Below the pieces are notes generated by a model. The model ran no database searches. It was not told where the DNA came from and saw only the letters and a program-made list of their open reading frames with translations. This document shows positions 7,939 through 15,424 of a DNA stretch of 19,965 nucleotides, piece after piece (position 1 is the first letter of the stretch; every line of letters begins with the position of its first letter). This DNA is from CAYXOX01 sp964466745 (lineage in GTDB: Bacteria; Pseudomonadota; Alphaproteobacteria; Rhodobacterales; Rhodobacteraceae): positions 1 to 19,965 of the forward strand of contig CAYXOX010000048.1 in assembly GCA_964466745.1 (NCBI GenBank), in the 5' to 3' direction. The position numbers were made by a program, and so were the translations under genes.

Positions 7939-8946
7939 TCAGGATGGCACGTGCGGCACCGAAGACAAGGGCGGCCGCAGGCGCGGCGGCGCAAGAAGCC
8001 GTGACCAGCGCGGCGCGTGGGCGGCTGGCAGCATCCCGCGCAGCAGCGGCAGCGGCAGCCGCTCGGGCTCGCGTAGAAGCGCCCGGTAGAAGGCGAGAGC
8101 GCCGGGGCGCAGGTAGGGCGACCAGTGGCACACCCGCCGTTCCGCCGGTGCGAGCCGGAACCCGAGCCCGCGAAGCGCTGGCGCGGTACCGGGATGGTCG
8201 AGCTGGATGTCGAGCCAGCGCATCGAGCCTGCGTGCGTGGCCTGCGCCGAGGCAGGGGGGCGCATCGCGCGGCATCTGGCCAGCGGGCCGAGGCCCAGCC
8301 CCAGCGCGCGGTCGCCGGGCCGCGGCGCCGGGGCCAGGCGCTCGAAGAGGAAATCGAAGAGATCGTTTTCGCGGGACGTCACGTTCACGATCTCGGCCGA
8401 TGCTGCTCCGGGTGCAGCCAGTGCGGCCTGCGCCTCGGAGGAAAACTCTGCGGCCGCCAGAAGCACAAGCCGGCCGAAGGCCCCGGCCGGCGCTTGCCGC
8501 AGCGCCGTGAGCGCCACGCGCGCGCCGAGCGAATGGGCCACCACATGCACCTGCCGCCCGGGCGCTTCGGCGGCGATCTCGGCCACCAGCCGCGCGAGGG
8601 CCGCGCCGGCTGTGCCCGCCCGGCGATAGGCCTGTGCGAGGCTTCCGCGGGCGTCCCAGCCGAAGGCAATGCACAGGCCCTCGCGCGTGTCTCCCCGCCC
8701 GAACCCGAGGTGGCGGGGCCAACTCACCGCCTTCCAGTGGCCTCGAACGGGCTCGGCCGAAAGGATGTGGCGGTGTGGCGAGCGGCCGGGCTCGCCGGGC
8801 GCGAACTTGTAGCCGTGGATCAGCACGATCACCGGGCCCACGCACGCCAGCGCCTGCCGGATCGCGTGGGCCGCCGCAGGCCCCGACGCCTCCGCACCAT
8901 CGGCGGCCAGACCGTTCGGGGTCGCGTTGATCCTCAGAAGCGCCAT
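7939..8946 (-). CDS. Alpha/beta-hydrolase (esterase/lipase-like)
   Basis: The product is 335 aa, cytoplasmic by lack of a signal peptide. VIVLIHGYKFAPG (residues 39-51) supplies the oxyanion-hole HG. VHVVAHSLGARVAL (about 133-146) holds the nucleophile elbow with Ser139, here H-S-L-G rather than G-x-S-x-G with Gly first. LVLLAAAEFSS follows as the next strand, and the acid and His of the triad probably lie in NVTSRENDLFDFLFE and in the C-terminal third. The general shape recalls DUF900-type hydrolases. ATG 8946 was preferred over ATG 8973 because MALLRINATPNG is a natural beginning and AAGG lies upstream of it. The C-terminal 30 residues are Pro/Arg-rich and differ from the fold. The substrate is unknown. 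Confidence 0.8.
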   Translation of the reverse strand: MALLRINATPNGLAADGAEASGPAAAHAIRQALACVGPVIVLIHGYKFAPGEPGRSPHRHILSAEPVRGHWKAVSWPRHLGFGRGDTREGLCIAFGWDARGSLAQAYRRAGTAGAALARLVAEIAAEAPGRQVHVVAHSLGARVALTALRQAPAGAFGRLVLLAAAEFSSEAQAALAAPGAASAEIVNVTSRENDLFDFLFERLAPAPRPGDRALGLGLGPLARCRAMRPPASAQATHAGSMRWLDIQLDHPGTAPALRGLGFRLAPAERRVCHWSPYLRPGALAFYRALLREPERLPLPLLRGMLPAAHAPRWSRLLAPPRLRPPLSSVPHVPS

Positions 8947-9089
8947 TGGCTTGGCCTTCGCGGGTAACCACAAGATGTTGCGGTGCCTCGTAAGTCAGAC
9001 ACTTGAAGCGGGTATGACGCGCGCGCGAAAGAACCGTGACACGGCCTGCTGCGCTTGCCCGGCGAGCCGTCGGGGGCGCCGGGCACGGC

Positions 9090-9118
9090 TTGACGCGCGC
9101 AGCGGCGCGGCTTACGCC
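9090..9118 (+). promoter_or_regulatory. Predicted promoter of the metZ riboswitch transcript
   Basis: TTGACG (9090-9095) and TACGCC (9113-9118) are separated by exactly 17 bp. The predicted transcription start about 7 bases later (near 9125) coincides with the first base pair of the SAM-II aptamer. The -35 is good and the -10 weak. The agreement in position with the riboswitch raises confidence. Confidence 0.55.
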
Positions 9119-9123
9119 GTTCC

Positions 9124-9177
9124 GGTGGCGATTTGTGCACCGGATTGCGGGCCACGTTAAACAAGCCGCTAAAAGGG
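9124..9177 (+). ncRNA. SAM-II riboswitch (metA motif) upstream of metZ
   Basis: This is an S-adenosylmethionine-sensing aptamer of the class known from alphaproteobacterial methionine genes. P1 is GTGGC (9125-9129) with GCCAC (9151-9155). The loop begins GATTT (9130-9134) and ends ATTGC (9144-9148), the conserved loop segments. GTTAAAC follows P1, and the 3' end is GCTAAAAGGG (9168-9177), nearly identical to the conserved 3' end of known SAM-II RNAs. The pseudoknot is supported by GCGG (9147-9150) pairing with CCGC (9166-9169). Different bases from those I recall in the crystallised SAM-II RNA keep the pairing, which is covariation-like support. The aptamer ends 61 bases before metZ. High SAM is expected to lower metZ expression. 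Confidence 0.92.
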
Positions 9178-9186
9178 TCTGGGCTT

Positions 9187-9221
9187 TCCCCGGTCGCTGG
9201 CGCGGTGCGGGGATTTTCTTT
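9187..9221 (+). terminator. Terminator-like hairpin between SAM-II aptamer and metZ
   Basis: TCCCCG (9187-9192) pairs with CGGGGA (9208-9213) around a 15-base loop and is followed at once by TTTTCTTT (9214-9221). That is the best U-rich tail in the window. An outer GGGC (9181-9184) and GCCC (9222-9225) pair could extend it. The metZ SD CGGAGGG (9225-9231, 7 bases before ATG) lies just beyond. This could be the expression platform of the riboswitch, acting by attenuation. Confidence 0.55.
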
Positions 9222-9238
9222 GCCCGGAGGGCTCCGAC

Positions 9239-10423
9239 ATGACCGACACCCACCCGCGCACACGCGCCGTGCACACCGGGATCCGGCGAAGCCACTACGG
9301 CGAGGTCAGCGAAGCGATCTTCCTCACCCAGGGCTTCGTCTACGATAGCGCGGAGTCCGCCGAGGCACGCTTCCTGAACGCCGGCGAGGACGAGTTCATC
9401 TACGCCCGCTACGGCAATCCCACGGTGCGGATGTTCGAGGAACGCATCGCGGCGCTCGAGGGCACGGAGGATGCCTTCGCCACCGCCTCTGGCATGGCCG
9501 CCGTCTCCGGCACCCTTCTCGCGATGCTGAGGGCCGGGGATCACGTGGTGTCCTCGCGCGCGCTCTTCGGCTCCTGCCTCTACATCCTCGAGGAAGTGCT
9601 CACCCGTTACGGCGTCGAGGTCAGCTTCGTGGACGGCGCCGATCTCGCCCAGTGGGAAGCCGCCATCAGGCCCGGCACCCGCGCCGTGTTCTTCGAGAGC
9701 GTCTCGAACCCCTGCCTGGAGCTCGTCGACATCGCCGCTGTCTCGCGCCTTGCCCATGCGGCTGGGGCCCTGGTGGTCGTAGACAACGTCTTTGCCACGC
9801 CTGTTTTCTCCCGCGCCGTGCGGCAGGGGGCCGACGTGGTGATCTACTCGGCCACCAAGCATATCGACGGCCAGGGGCGCGCGCTCGGCGGGGTGATCCT
9901 CGGCAGCCGCGAGTTCGTTCGCAAGACGGCCGAGCCCTTCATGAAGCACTCGGGGGGCGCGATGAGCCCCTTCACCGCCTGGCTGATGCTCAAGGGGCTT
10001 GAGACGATGGACCTGCGCGTGCGCGCCCAGGCCGCAACGGCCGCCGCGCTTGCCGAATGGCTGGCAGCCGATCCGCGGCTGGCGAGGGTCATCTACCCGG
10101 GGCTCGCCTCGCACCGCCAGCATGCTCTTGCCGCCCGCCAGATGGAGGGGGGCGCCGGGACCGTGCTGGCTTTCGATACCGGGTCCAAGAGCGCGGCGTT
10201 CCGCCTGCTGAACGCGCTCCGGATCGTCACGATCTCCAACAATCTCGGCGATGCGAAATCCATCGTCACGCACCCTGCCACGACCACCCACCAGCGCCTC
10301 CCGGACGATCAGAAGGAGGCGCTGGGCATCACGCCGGGGCTCGTGCGGCTCAGCGTGGGGCTCGAAGACGAACGCGACCTGCGCGCCGATCTCGAACAGG
10401 CTCTGGCCGCCGCCTTCGGGTGA
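9239..10423 (+). CDS. metZ: O-succinylhomoserine sulfhydrylase
   Basis: The product is a 394-aa PLP enzyme of the Cys/Met-metabolism family that makes homocysteine from O-succinylhomoserine and sulfide, the direct sulfhydrylation route to methionine. Lys207 in SATKHIDGQGR is the PLP Schiff-base lysine. YARYGNPT (55-62), ASGMAAVSGTLLA (83-95), FFESVSNPCLE (151-161) and VVDNVFATP (180-188) are family blocks for phosphate, ring and substrate binding. The GQGRALGG sequence after the lysine favours MetZ over MetB/MetC. The length is typical. The gene has a strong SD (CGGAGGG, 7-base spacing) and sits behind a SAM-II riboswitch, which independently supports a methionine role. A strong hairpin follows the stop. 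Confidence 0.95.
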   Translation: MTDTHPRTRAVHTGIRRSHYGEVSEAIFLTQGFVYDSAESAEARFLNAGEDEFIYARYGNPTVRMFEERIAALEGTEDAFATASGMAAVSGTLLAMLRAGDHVVSSRALFGSCLYILEEVLTRYGVEVSFVDGADLAQWEAAIRPGTRAVFFESVSNPCLELVDIAAVSRLAHAAGALVVVDNVFATPVFSRAVRQGADVVIYSATKHIDGQGRALGGVILGSREFVRKTAEPFMKHSGGAMSPFTAWLMLKGLETMDLRVRAQAATAAALAEWLAADPRLARVIYPGLASHRQHALAARQMEGGAGTVLAFDTGSKSAAFRLLNALRIVTISNNLGDAKSIVTHPATTTHQRLPDDQKEALGITPGLVRLSVGLEDERDLRADLEQALAAAFG

Positions 10424-10461
10424 TCCGGACCCCGCGCTGCACCGTACAAGTTAAAGAAATT

Positions 10462-10501
10462 GACCGGCCCTTGGGCAACGTCCCGCGGGCCGGTCTTCGT
10501 C
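10462..10501 (+). terminator. Strong intrinsic terminator after metZ
   Basis: GACCGGCCC (10462-10470) and GGGCCGGTC (10487-10495) are a perfect 9-bp stem. An inner GGG/CCC pair (10473-10475, 10482-10484) tightens the loop. TTCGTC follows. The hairpin lies between metZ and folE2, 22 bases before the folE2 start, so it separates them or attenuates read-through into folE2. Confidence 0.75.
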
Positions 10502-10517
10502 TGAAAAGGGGTCTGCC

Positions 10518-11630
10518 ATGAACGTCCACACGCCCGAAATCGAGCGCCAGCCCGACCGTGAAGATGCCGTACGTGCGCTGGCGCTGCTGCGGCGCTGGGC
10601 GGCGGGTGCCGACGCGGCGGAAATGGCCACCCTCGATCCGCTCCTCGCGCGCCTGGCCCCGGCCGGTAGCGCCCCGGCGGCCGGGGACTATCCCGAACTG
10701 TCGCGCAGTTACCCCGAGGCCTTCGTTGCCGATGCCCGGTACCGCTCGACGCTGCCCGATCTGCAGAACGGCCCCGCCTCGCTGATCCGCGGCGCCAAGC
10801 GGCAGATCCAGCACGTGGGGATCTCCAATTTCCGCCTGCCGATCCGCTTTCGCACCCGCGACGGCGACGAGTTGCGCCTGGAAACATCCGTCACCGGCTC
10901 GGTCAGCCTCGAGGCGGACAAGAAGGGCATCAACATGAGCCGCATCATGCGCAGCTTCTATGGCCATGCTGAAAAGTGCTTCAGCTTCGAGGTCCTCGAT
11001 GCCGCGCTCGACGGTTACAAGACCGATCTGGAAAGCTTCGATGCACGCCTGCAGATGCGGTTTTCCTTCCCGATGCGCGCTGAAAGCCTGCGCTCGGGGC
11101 TTTCGGGCTGGCAATACTACGACATCGCGCTGGAGCTCGTGGAAACCGCCGGCCAGCGTCAGCGGATCGTGCATCTCGACTACGTGTATTCCTCGACCTG
11201 CCCGTGTTCGCTCGAGCTTTCCGAGCATGCCCGCCGGAGCCGCGGCCAGCTGGCCACGCCGCATTCGCAGCGATCGGTTGCGCGGGTTTCGGTGGTGCTC
11301 GAGCCCTCGGCAGGCTGTCTGTGGTTCGAGGAACTCGTGGAGATGTGCCGTGCCGCAGTACCGACCGAGACTCAGGTGATGGTGAAGCGGGAAGACGAGC
11401 AGGCCTTCGCCGAACTCAACGCCGCCAACCCGATCTTCGTCGAGGATGCCGCGCGCCTGTTCGCGGCCGCGCTGATAACGGATTCGCGCATCGGCGATTT
11501 TCGGGTGGTGGCGAGCCACCAGGAAAGCCTGCACAGCCACGACGCGGTGAGCGTGCTCACCGAGGGAGATACCTTCGCCCAGGCGCATCTCGACCCGCAC
11601 CTGTTTGCAAGTCTCGTGCACGGGGGCTGA
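10518..11630 (+). CDS. folE2: GTP cyclohydrolase IB
   Basis: The product is a 370-aa enzyme that opens GTP to 7,8-dihydroneopterin triphosphate, the first step of folate (and queuosine precursor) synthesis. It is the metal-flexible type IB form, unrelated in sequence to FolE. LDYVYSSTCPCSLELSEHA (about 220-238) carries the metal-site Cys228 and the CPCS signature. Other family blocks are VGISNFRLPI, LEADKKGINMSR, ARLQMRFSFPMR, ATPHSQRS and ASHQESLHSHDAV. The first ~85 residues (PEIERQPDREDAVRALALLRR...) form the longer N-terminal region that I associate with Rhodobacterales FolE2. The SD AAGGGG is well placed. No Zur-like operator was seen in the 94-bp leader. Confidence 0.95.
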   Translation: MNVHTPEIERQPDREDAVRALALLRRWAAGADAAEMATLDPLLARLAPAGSAPAAGDYPELSRSYPEAFVADARYRSTLPDLQNGPASLIRGAKRQIQHVGISNFRLPIRFRTRDGDELRLETSVTGSVSLEADKKGINMSRIMRSFYGHAEKCFSFEVLDAALDGYKTDLESFDARLQMRFSFPMRAESLRSGLSGWQYYDIALELVETAGQRQRIVHLDYVYSSTCPCSLELSEHARRSRGQLATPHSQRSVARVSVVLEPSAGCLWFEELVEMCRAAVPTETQVMVKREDEQAFAELNAANPIFVEDAARLFAAALITDSRIGDFRVVASHQESLHSHDAVSVLTEGDTFAQAHLDPHLFASLVHGG

Positions 11631-11809
11631 CGGGGAAGCGTCGAGGGCGTGGCGGGGGCCTGCCCGATGGCGCCGGCTTTCCGGGTGAGGCGGGCTGCAG
11701 GGAACGGCGGCGGCGCGACTGCTCAAGATAGACGCAGCCGCGCGGGGCCAGCGAGTGGCGGGTGCCGGCTGGCCGCGCGCGCATCGCCACGTTCCGGCGG
11801 CGGCGAGGG

Positions 11810-13312
11810 TCAGAACTCCTCCACCGCCCCCTGTTGCCAGGGTTTGACGAGATTTCCGAAGCGCGTGAAGCGGCCCTCGAAGCTGAGGTCTACGGTGCCG
11901 ATGGGGCCGTGGCGCTGCTTGCCGATGATGACCTCGGCCTTGCCGTGCAGCTTTTCCATCCGTGCCTGCCACTCGGCCATCTTCTCGAGCGCGTCCTCGG
12001 AGGGTTTTTCGCGTTCGGCGTAGTACTCCTCGCGGAAGACGAACATCACCACGTCGGCATCCTGCTCGATGGAGCCGGATTCGCGCAGGTCGGAAAGCTG
12101 CGGGCGTTTGTCGTCGCGCGATTCCACCTGGCGGCTGAGCTGCGAGAGCGCGACCACGGGGATGTCGAGTTCCTTGGCGATCGCCTTCAGCCCCTGGGTG
12201 ATCTCGCTCACCTCGTTCACCCGGCTGTCGCGCGCCGTCGCCGGCCGCACGAGCTGAAGGTAATCCACGAAGAGCGCGTCGAGCCCGTGCGTGCGCTTGA
12301 GCCTGCGGGCACGGGCGGCAAGCTGGCTGATGGGCAGTGCCGGGGTATCGTCGATATAGAGCGGGCAGGCTTCCAGCGTCTTGGCAGCCTCGACGAAACG
12401 CCGGAACTCGGCCTCCGTCATGTCGCCGCGCCGGATCTGCTCGGAGGGCACCTCGGCGGCTTCGGAGAGTATCCGCGCCGCGAGTTGCTCGGCCGACATC
12501 TCGAGGCTGAAGAAACCCACGACGCCGCCGTCGACCGCGCCGTCGTTGCCATCGGGCAGCCGGCCCTTGCGGTAGCGCCGCGCGATGTTGAAGGCGATGT
12601 TCGTGGCCAGCGACGTCTTTCCCATGGAGGGGCGTCCGGCGAGGATCAGCAGGTCGGAGCGGTGCAGGCCGCCCAGCTTCTTGTCGAGATCGACGAGATC
12701 GGTGGCGAGTCCGGCCAGCCCGCCCTCGCGCTGGTAAGCGGCGTTGGCCACGTTTACAGCGTCGGTCACCGCCTTGAGAAAGGACTGGAATCCGGTTTCC
12801 GAGCGGCCCTGCTCGGCCAGCTGGTAGAGCTTCTGTTCGGCCTCCACGATCTGCTCGCGCGGCTCGCTGTCCACGTCCACCTGGCCCGCGCGCGCGGCGA
12901 TATCGTGGCCGAGGGAGATAAGTTCCCGCCGGATCGCGAAATCGTAGATCATCTGCGCGTAGTCCCGCGCAGCAAAGGCCGATATCGCGGCGCCCGCGAG
13001 GCGCACGAGATAGGCCGGTCCGCCCAGCTCCTGCAGGCCGGGATCGTCTTCCAGGAAGGCCTTGAGCGTGACGGGCGAGGCCAGCGCGTTGCGCTGGATC
13101 CGGGCGGCCGCCGTCTCGAATATCCGTGCGTGAACGGGGTCGTAGAAGTGCTGCGGGCCCACCAGCGACGACACTCTGTCGAAGATCTCGTTGTTCGTCA
13201 GGATCGCCCCGAGAAGCTGCTGCTCGGCTTCGATGGAGTGGGGCATCGCCCCCTCTCCCTCGCCGCTTTCCTGCCCCGGGGCCCCTGCTCCGATCGCCCG
13301 AATTTCGTTCAC
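11810..13312 (-). CDS. dnaB: Replicative DNA helicase DnaB
   Basis: The product is a 500-aa hexameric 5'-3' helicase that unwinds the replication fork. The N-terminal domain starts at MPHSIEAEQQLLGAILTNN (about 23-41). The RecA-like domain has Walker A GRPSMGKTS (226-234), Walker B ALFVDYLQL (346-354), FFSLEMSAEQL, VVALSQLSRQVE and DLRESGSIEQDAD (408-420), plus the C-terminal AEVIIGKQRHGPIG. No intein interrupts these motifs. I chose the GTG start at 13312 (MNEIRAIG), which fits the usual MNEI beginning. An in-frame ATG at 13471 would add 53 low-complexity residues, and a later one (MPHSI) would cut the N-terminus. It is transcribed toward folE2 and lies downstream of pyrE in the same direction. 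Confidence 0.95.
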   Translation of the reverse strand: MNEIRAIGAGAPGQESGEGEGAMPHSIEAEQQLLGAILTNNEIFDRVSSLVGPQHFYDPVHARIFETAAARIQRNALASPVTLKAFLEDDPGLQELGGPAYLVRLAGAAISAFAARDYAQMIYDFAIRRELISLGHDIAARAGQVDVDSEPREQIVEAEQKLYQLAEQGRSETGFQSFLKAVTDAVNVANAAYQREGGLAGLATDLVDLDKKLGGLHRSDLLILAGRPSMGKTSLATNIAFNIARRYRKGRLPDGNDGAVDGGVVGFFSLEMSAEQLAARILSEAAEVPSEQIRRGDMTEAEFRRFVEAAKTLEACPLYIDDTPALPISQLAARARRLKRTHGLDALFVDYLQLVRPATARDSRVNEVSEITQGLKAIAKELDIPVVALSQLSRQVESRDDKRPQLSDLRESGSIEQDADVVMFVFREEYYAEREKPSEDALEKMAEWQARMEKLHGKAEVIIGKQRHGPIGTVDLSFEGRFTRFGNLVKPWQQGAVEEF

Positions 13313-13535
13313 GCCGTGTCCGCCCGTGGTGTCGATGCCCGTGTCTGCCGTGCCTAGCCCACCGCCGCGCCGCGCGCTATCTTGGTAACTCGATGAACAA
13401 GCCGCCCCGCCCCTGTGGGCAAAGCTTGGGATCGCGGCGGGATCGGCGGCTCTTTCCCCAGACGCTACCACCTGTTGGGCATCAATGGAACCGGCCTACC
13501 AGAACTCGTGTCGGTAAGCGATTCTCCCGCCCCAG

Positions 13536-13544
13536 TTTTCCACA
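13536..13544 (+). promoter_or_regulatory. Single DnaA-box-like 9-mer
   Basis: TTTTCCACA matches the DnaA box consensus TTWTNCACA. It lies between pyrE and dnaB, about 225 bp upstream of the dnaB start. One box by itself is weak evidence, and there is no AT-rich unwinding element or box cluster, so it is not an origin. Confidence 0.3.
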
Positions 13545-13562
13545 GTGTTTCCGATGTTTGCG

Positions 13563-13578
13563 CGGCGGATCTCCGCCG
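13563..13578 (-). terminator. Hairpin after pyrE
   Basis: CGGCGG and CCGCCG form a 6-bp stem with loop ATCT, starting six bases past the pyrE stop on the minus strand. There is no T-run. It may end the pyrC-pyrE transcript before dnaB. Confidence 0.35.
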
Positions 13579-13583
13579 GTGCC

Positions 13584-14261
13584 TCAACTCTTCCGCGCCG
13601 CCTGCCAAGCCCGCGGATCATCGAGAAACACCGCGACCTCCTCCAGCGTCGAGGCATCGAACCGCCCGCCCGCCCGCGCCTCGGACAGCACGTCGCGCCA
13701 GGTGCACAGCGCATGAAGGCGCACGCCGGCAGCGGCAAGCCTGTCCTCCGTCTCCGGGAAGATGCCGTAGGAGAAGATCACCGCGGTGTCCGAGCAGGTG
13801 CCGCCCGCCTCCCGAATCGCCTCGACGAAGGAAAGCTTCGAGCCGCCGTCCGTGGTGAGATCTTCCACGAGCAGCGTGCGGTGCCCCGGTTCGAGCACGC
13901 CCTCGATGCGCGCGTTGCGCCCGTAGCCCTTCGGCTTCTTCCTGATGTAGGCCATCGGCAGTGCCATCCGCTCTGCCAGCAGCGCAGCGAACGGGATGCC
14001 CGCGGTTTCGCCGCCCGCGATGCAATCGAACCGTTCGAACCCGGCATCGCGCAGGACGGTCGCGGCCATGAAATCCATCAGCGCCGAACGGATGCGCGGA
14101 AACCCGATGAGACGCCGGCAATCGATATAGGTGGGCGACGGCAGCCCTGAGGCGAGTGTGAACGGCTCCGCGGCGTTGAAGTGCACGGCTTCCACCTCGA
14201 GCAGCATCCGGGCGGAAAGGCGCGCGATCTCGGCGCGATCGGGGAAACTCGCGGGTATCAT
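13584..14261 (-). CDS. pyrE: Orotate phosphoribosyltransferase
   Basis: The product is a 225-aa enzyme that joins orotate to PRPP to form orotidine 5'-phosphate in de novo UMP synthesis. The PRPP loop is LLVEDLTTDGGS (130-141), with the two acidic residues typical of the family. FTLASGLPSPTYIDCRRL (34-51), DCIAGGETAGIPFAALLA and AYIRKKPKGYGR (104-115, flexible loop with Lys/Arg) are the other blocks. The length is normal. pyrE lies 52 bp downstream of pyrC in the same direction, so the two probably form an operon for steps 3 and 5 of the pathway. Its SD (GAGGAG, 8 bases before ATG) falls in the loop of an inverted repeat. Confidence 0.95.
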   Translation of the reverse strand: MIPASFPDRAEIARLSARMLLEVEAVHFNAAEPFTLASGLPSPTYIDCRRLIGFPRIRSALMDFMAATVLRDAGFERFDCIAGGETAGIPFAALLAERMALPMAYIRKKPKGYGRNARIEGVLEPGHRTLLVEDLTTDGGSKLSFVEAIREAGGTCSDTAVIFSYGIFPETEDRLAAAGVRLHALCTWRDVLSEARAGGRFDASTLEEVAVFLDDPRAWQAARKS

Positions 14262-14290
14262 GCTCGGCGCTCCTCGGCTGCAGGCCGAGC
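14262..14290 (-). promoter_or_regulatory. Inverted repeat enclosing the pyrE ribosome binding site
   Basis: GCTCGGC and GCCGAGC (7-bp perfect stem, 14284-14290 with 14262-14268) flank a 15-base loop that contains GAGGAG, the pyrE SD. The 3' arm ends directly at the ATG. The fold could expose or limit access to the SD. No ligand or regulator is implied by the sequence. Confidence 0.45.
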
Positions 14291-14313
14291 CGATCGTGCC
14301 GCTTTCCTGCGGG

Positions 14314-15360
14314 TCATTCCTCGACTTCCCAGTGCACCGCGAAGCCCGGATCGAACACGGTCACCGGGCCCTCGCCGCTGGCAATCCGCTCGGGCAGGCG
14401 CTTGCGCCGCCCGCGACGCAGGGTCACCCGCTCCTCGTTGGGCGGCATCCGGTAGAAGGCGGGGCCGTTCAGCGAGGTGAAGGCTTCTAGCCGTTCCAGC
14501 GCACCGGCCGTCTCGAACACTTCCGCGAGAATGGCCATGGCCACCGGCGCGGTGAAGATGCCTGCGCAGCCGCAGGCGGATTCCTTTGCGCGTGCCGTGT
14601 GCGGCGCGCTGTCGGTGCCCAGAAAGAACGGGCCCTCTCCCGAGGTGGCCGCCTCGACGAGGGCCGCGCGGTGCCGCTCGCGTTTCACCACGGGCAGGCA
14701 GTAGTAATGCGGGCGGATGCCGCCTGCGAGCAGGTGATTGCGGTTCAGCACGAGGTGGTGAACCGTGATCGTGGCGCCGAGCGTGGGGCCGCCCTCGCGC
14801 ACGTATTCCACCGCCTCGGAGGTGGTGACGTGTTCGAGCACCACGCGCAGTTCGGGCACCGCTCTTCGAAGCGGGTCGAGCACGCGCTCGATGAACACCG
14901 GCTCCCGGTCGAAGATGTCCACCGACGGGTCGGTGACCTCGCCATGGATGCACAGCGGCAAGCCGATCTCGGCCATCCGTTCCAGAACGGGGCGCACCTT
15001 TGCGATGTCCCGCACGCCCGACGCGGAGTTGGTGGTCGCACCCGCGGGGTAGAGCTTGACGGCCGTCACGAGGCCGCTGGCGGCGGCGCTTGCAACATCG
15101 TCCGGGTCGGTCGTTTCGGTCAGGTAGAGCGTCATGAGGGGGCGGAAGTGATCCGCTCCATCCGGCACTGCGGCGAGCACGCGCGCCCGGTAGGCCGCGG
15201 CGTCCTCGCCGGTCACCACCGGCGGAACGAGGTTGGGCATGATGATGGCGCGGCCGAAATGGCGGGCGCTTTCCGGGGCGACCGCACGCAGCATGGCACC
15301 GTCGCGCAGGTGAAGGTGCCAGTCGTCGGGACGGCGCAGCAGAAGGGTCTCCTCGGCCAT
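14314..15360 (-). CDS. pyrC: Dihydroorotase, class II
   Basis: The product is a 348-aa binuclear zinc amidohydrolase that cyclises carbamoyl aspartate to dihydroorotate in pyrimidine synthesis. Metal ligands are seen as His15 and His17 (DDWHLHLRDG), Lys102 (carboxylated, in AVKLYPAGATTNS), His139 (CIHGEV), His177 (LEHVTT) and Asp250 (LGTDSAPH). Positions 102, 139, 177 and 250 are the same as in E. coli PyrC, so the core has almost no insertions. The length is typical of the bacterial class II enzyme. The gene is first in a pyrC-pyrE pair and divergent from the urease cluster. No SD precedes the ATG, and the -10-like hexamer lies only about 9 bases upstream, which would fit a leaderless mRNA. 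Confidence 0.96.
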   Translation of the reverse strand: MAEETLLLRRPDDWHLHLRDGAMLRAVAPESARHFGRAIIMPNLVPPVVTGEDAAAYRARVLAAVPDGADHFRPLMTLYLTETTDPDDVASAAASGLVTAVKLYPAGATTNSASGVRDIAKVRPVLERMAEIGLPLCIHGEVTDPSVDIFDREPVFIERVLDPLRRAVPELRVVLEHVTTSEAVEYVREGGPTLGATITVHHLVLNRNHLLAGGIRPHYYCLPVVKRERHRAALVEAATSGEGPFFLGTDSAPHTARAKESACGCAGIFTAPVAMAILAEVFETAGALERLEAFTSLNGPAFYRMPPNEERVTLRRGRRKRLPERIASGEGPVTVFDPGFAVHWEVEE

Positions 15361-15368
15361 GAATGCGA

Positions 15369-15397
15369 AGTATCACGGCAGCCGGGCAAGGTGCCAG
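15369..15397 (-). promoter_or_regulatory. Predicted pyrC promoter, possibly giving a leaderless transcript
   Basis: On the minus strand CTGGCA (15397-15392) and GATACT (15374-15369) are 17 bp apart, each matching 4 of 6 consensus bases. The predicted start falls within a base or two of the pyrC ATG (15360), and no SD is present. Confidence 0.35.
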
Positions 15398-15407
15398 CCC
15401 TGGCGTT

Positions 15408-15424
15408 CGCCCAAAAATTGGGCG
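15408..15424. promoter_or_regulatory. 17-bp palindromic operator-like site between pyrC and ureD
   Basis: CGCCCAA-AAA-TTGGGCG is a perfect 7-bp inverted repeat with a 3-bp AT spacer. It stands in otherwise GC-rich DNA, 47 bp upstream of pyrC and about 115 bp upstream of ureD. Its size and symmetry suit a dimeric helix-turn-helix regulator. I do not recognise the regulator. Confidence 0.5.

Noticed and set aside
9034..9044. Palindrome CCGTG-A-CACGG upstream of the metZ promoter
   Set aside because: It is only 11 bp with a 1-base centre in GC-rich DNA. No regulator of metZ with such a site is known to me, and the SAM-II RNA already explains the control.
7502..10291. A 929-codon open frame on the minus strand, across metZ, the riboswitch and the hydrolase gene
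   Set aside because: It is antisense to metZ and out of frame with the hydrolase and GST genes. Its protein is low-complexity (Arg/Gly/Ala-rich) with no domain, as expected from GC-rich shadow frames.
10350..11972. A 540-codon open frame antisense to folE2
   Set aside because: folE2 on the other strand has all its family motifs. The antisense product is low-complexity with no homology pattern.
11762..13357. A 531-codon open frame antisense to dnaB
   Set aside because: It mirrors the codon pattern of dnaB. The translated text has His/Arg/Gly-rich composition and no recognisable motif.
13313..13583. Possible replication origin near dnaB
   Set aside because: There is only one DnaA-like box, no AT-rich stretch and no repeat cluster. 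Proximity to dnaB is not evidence of an origin.
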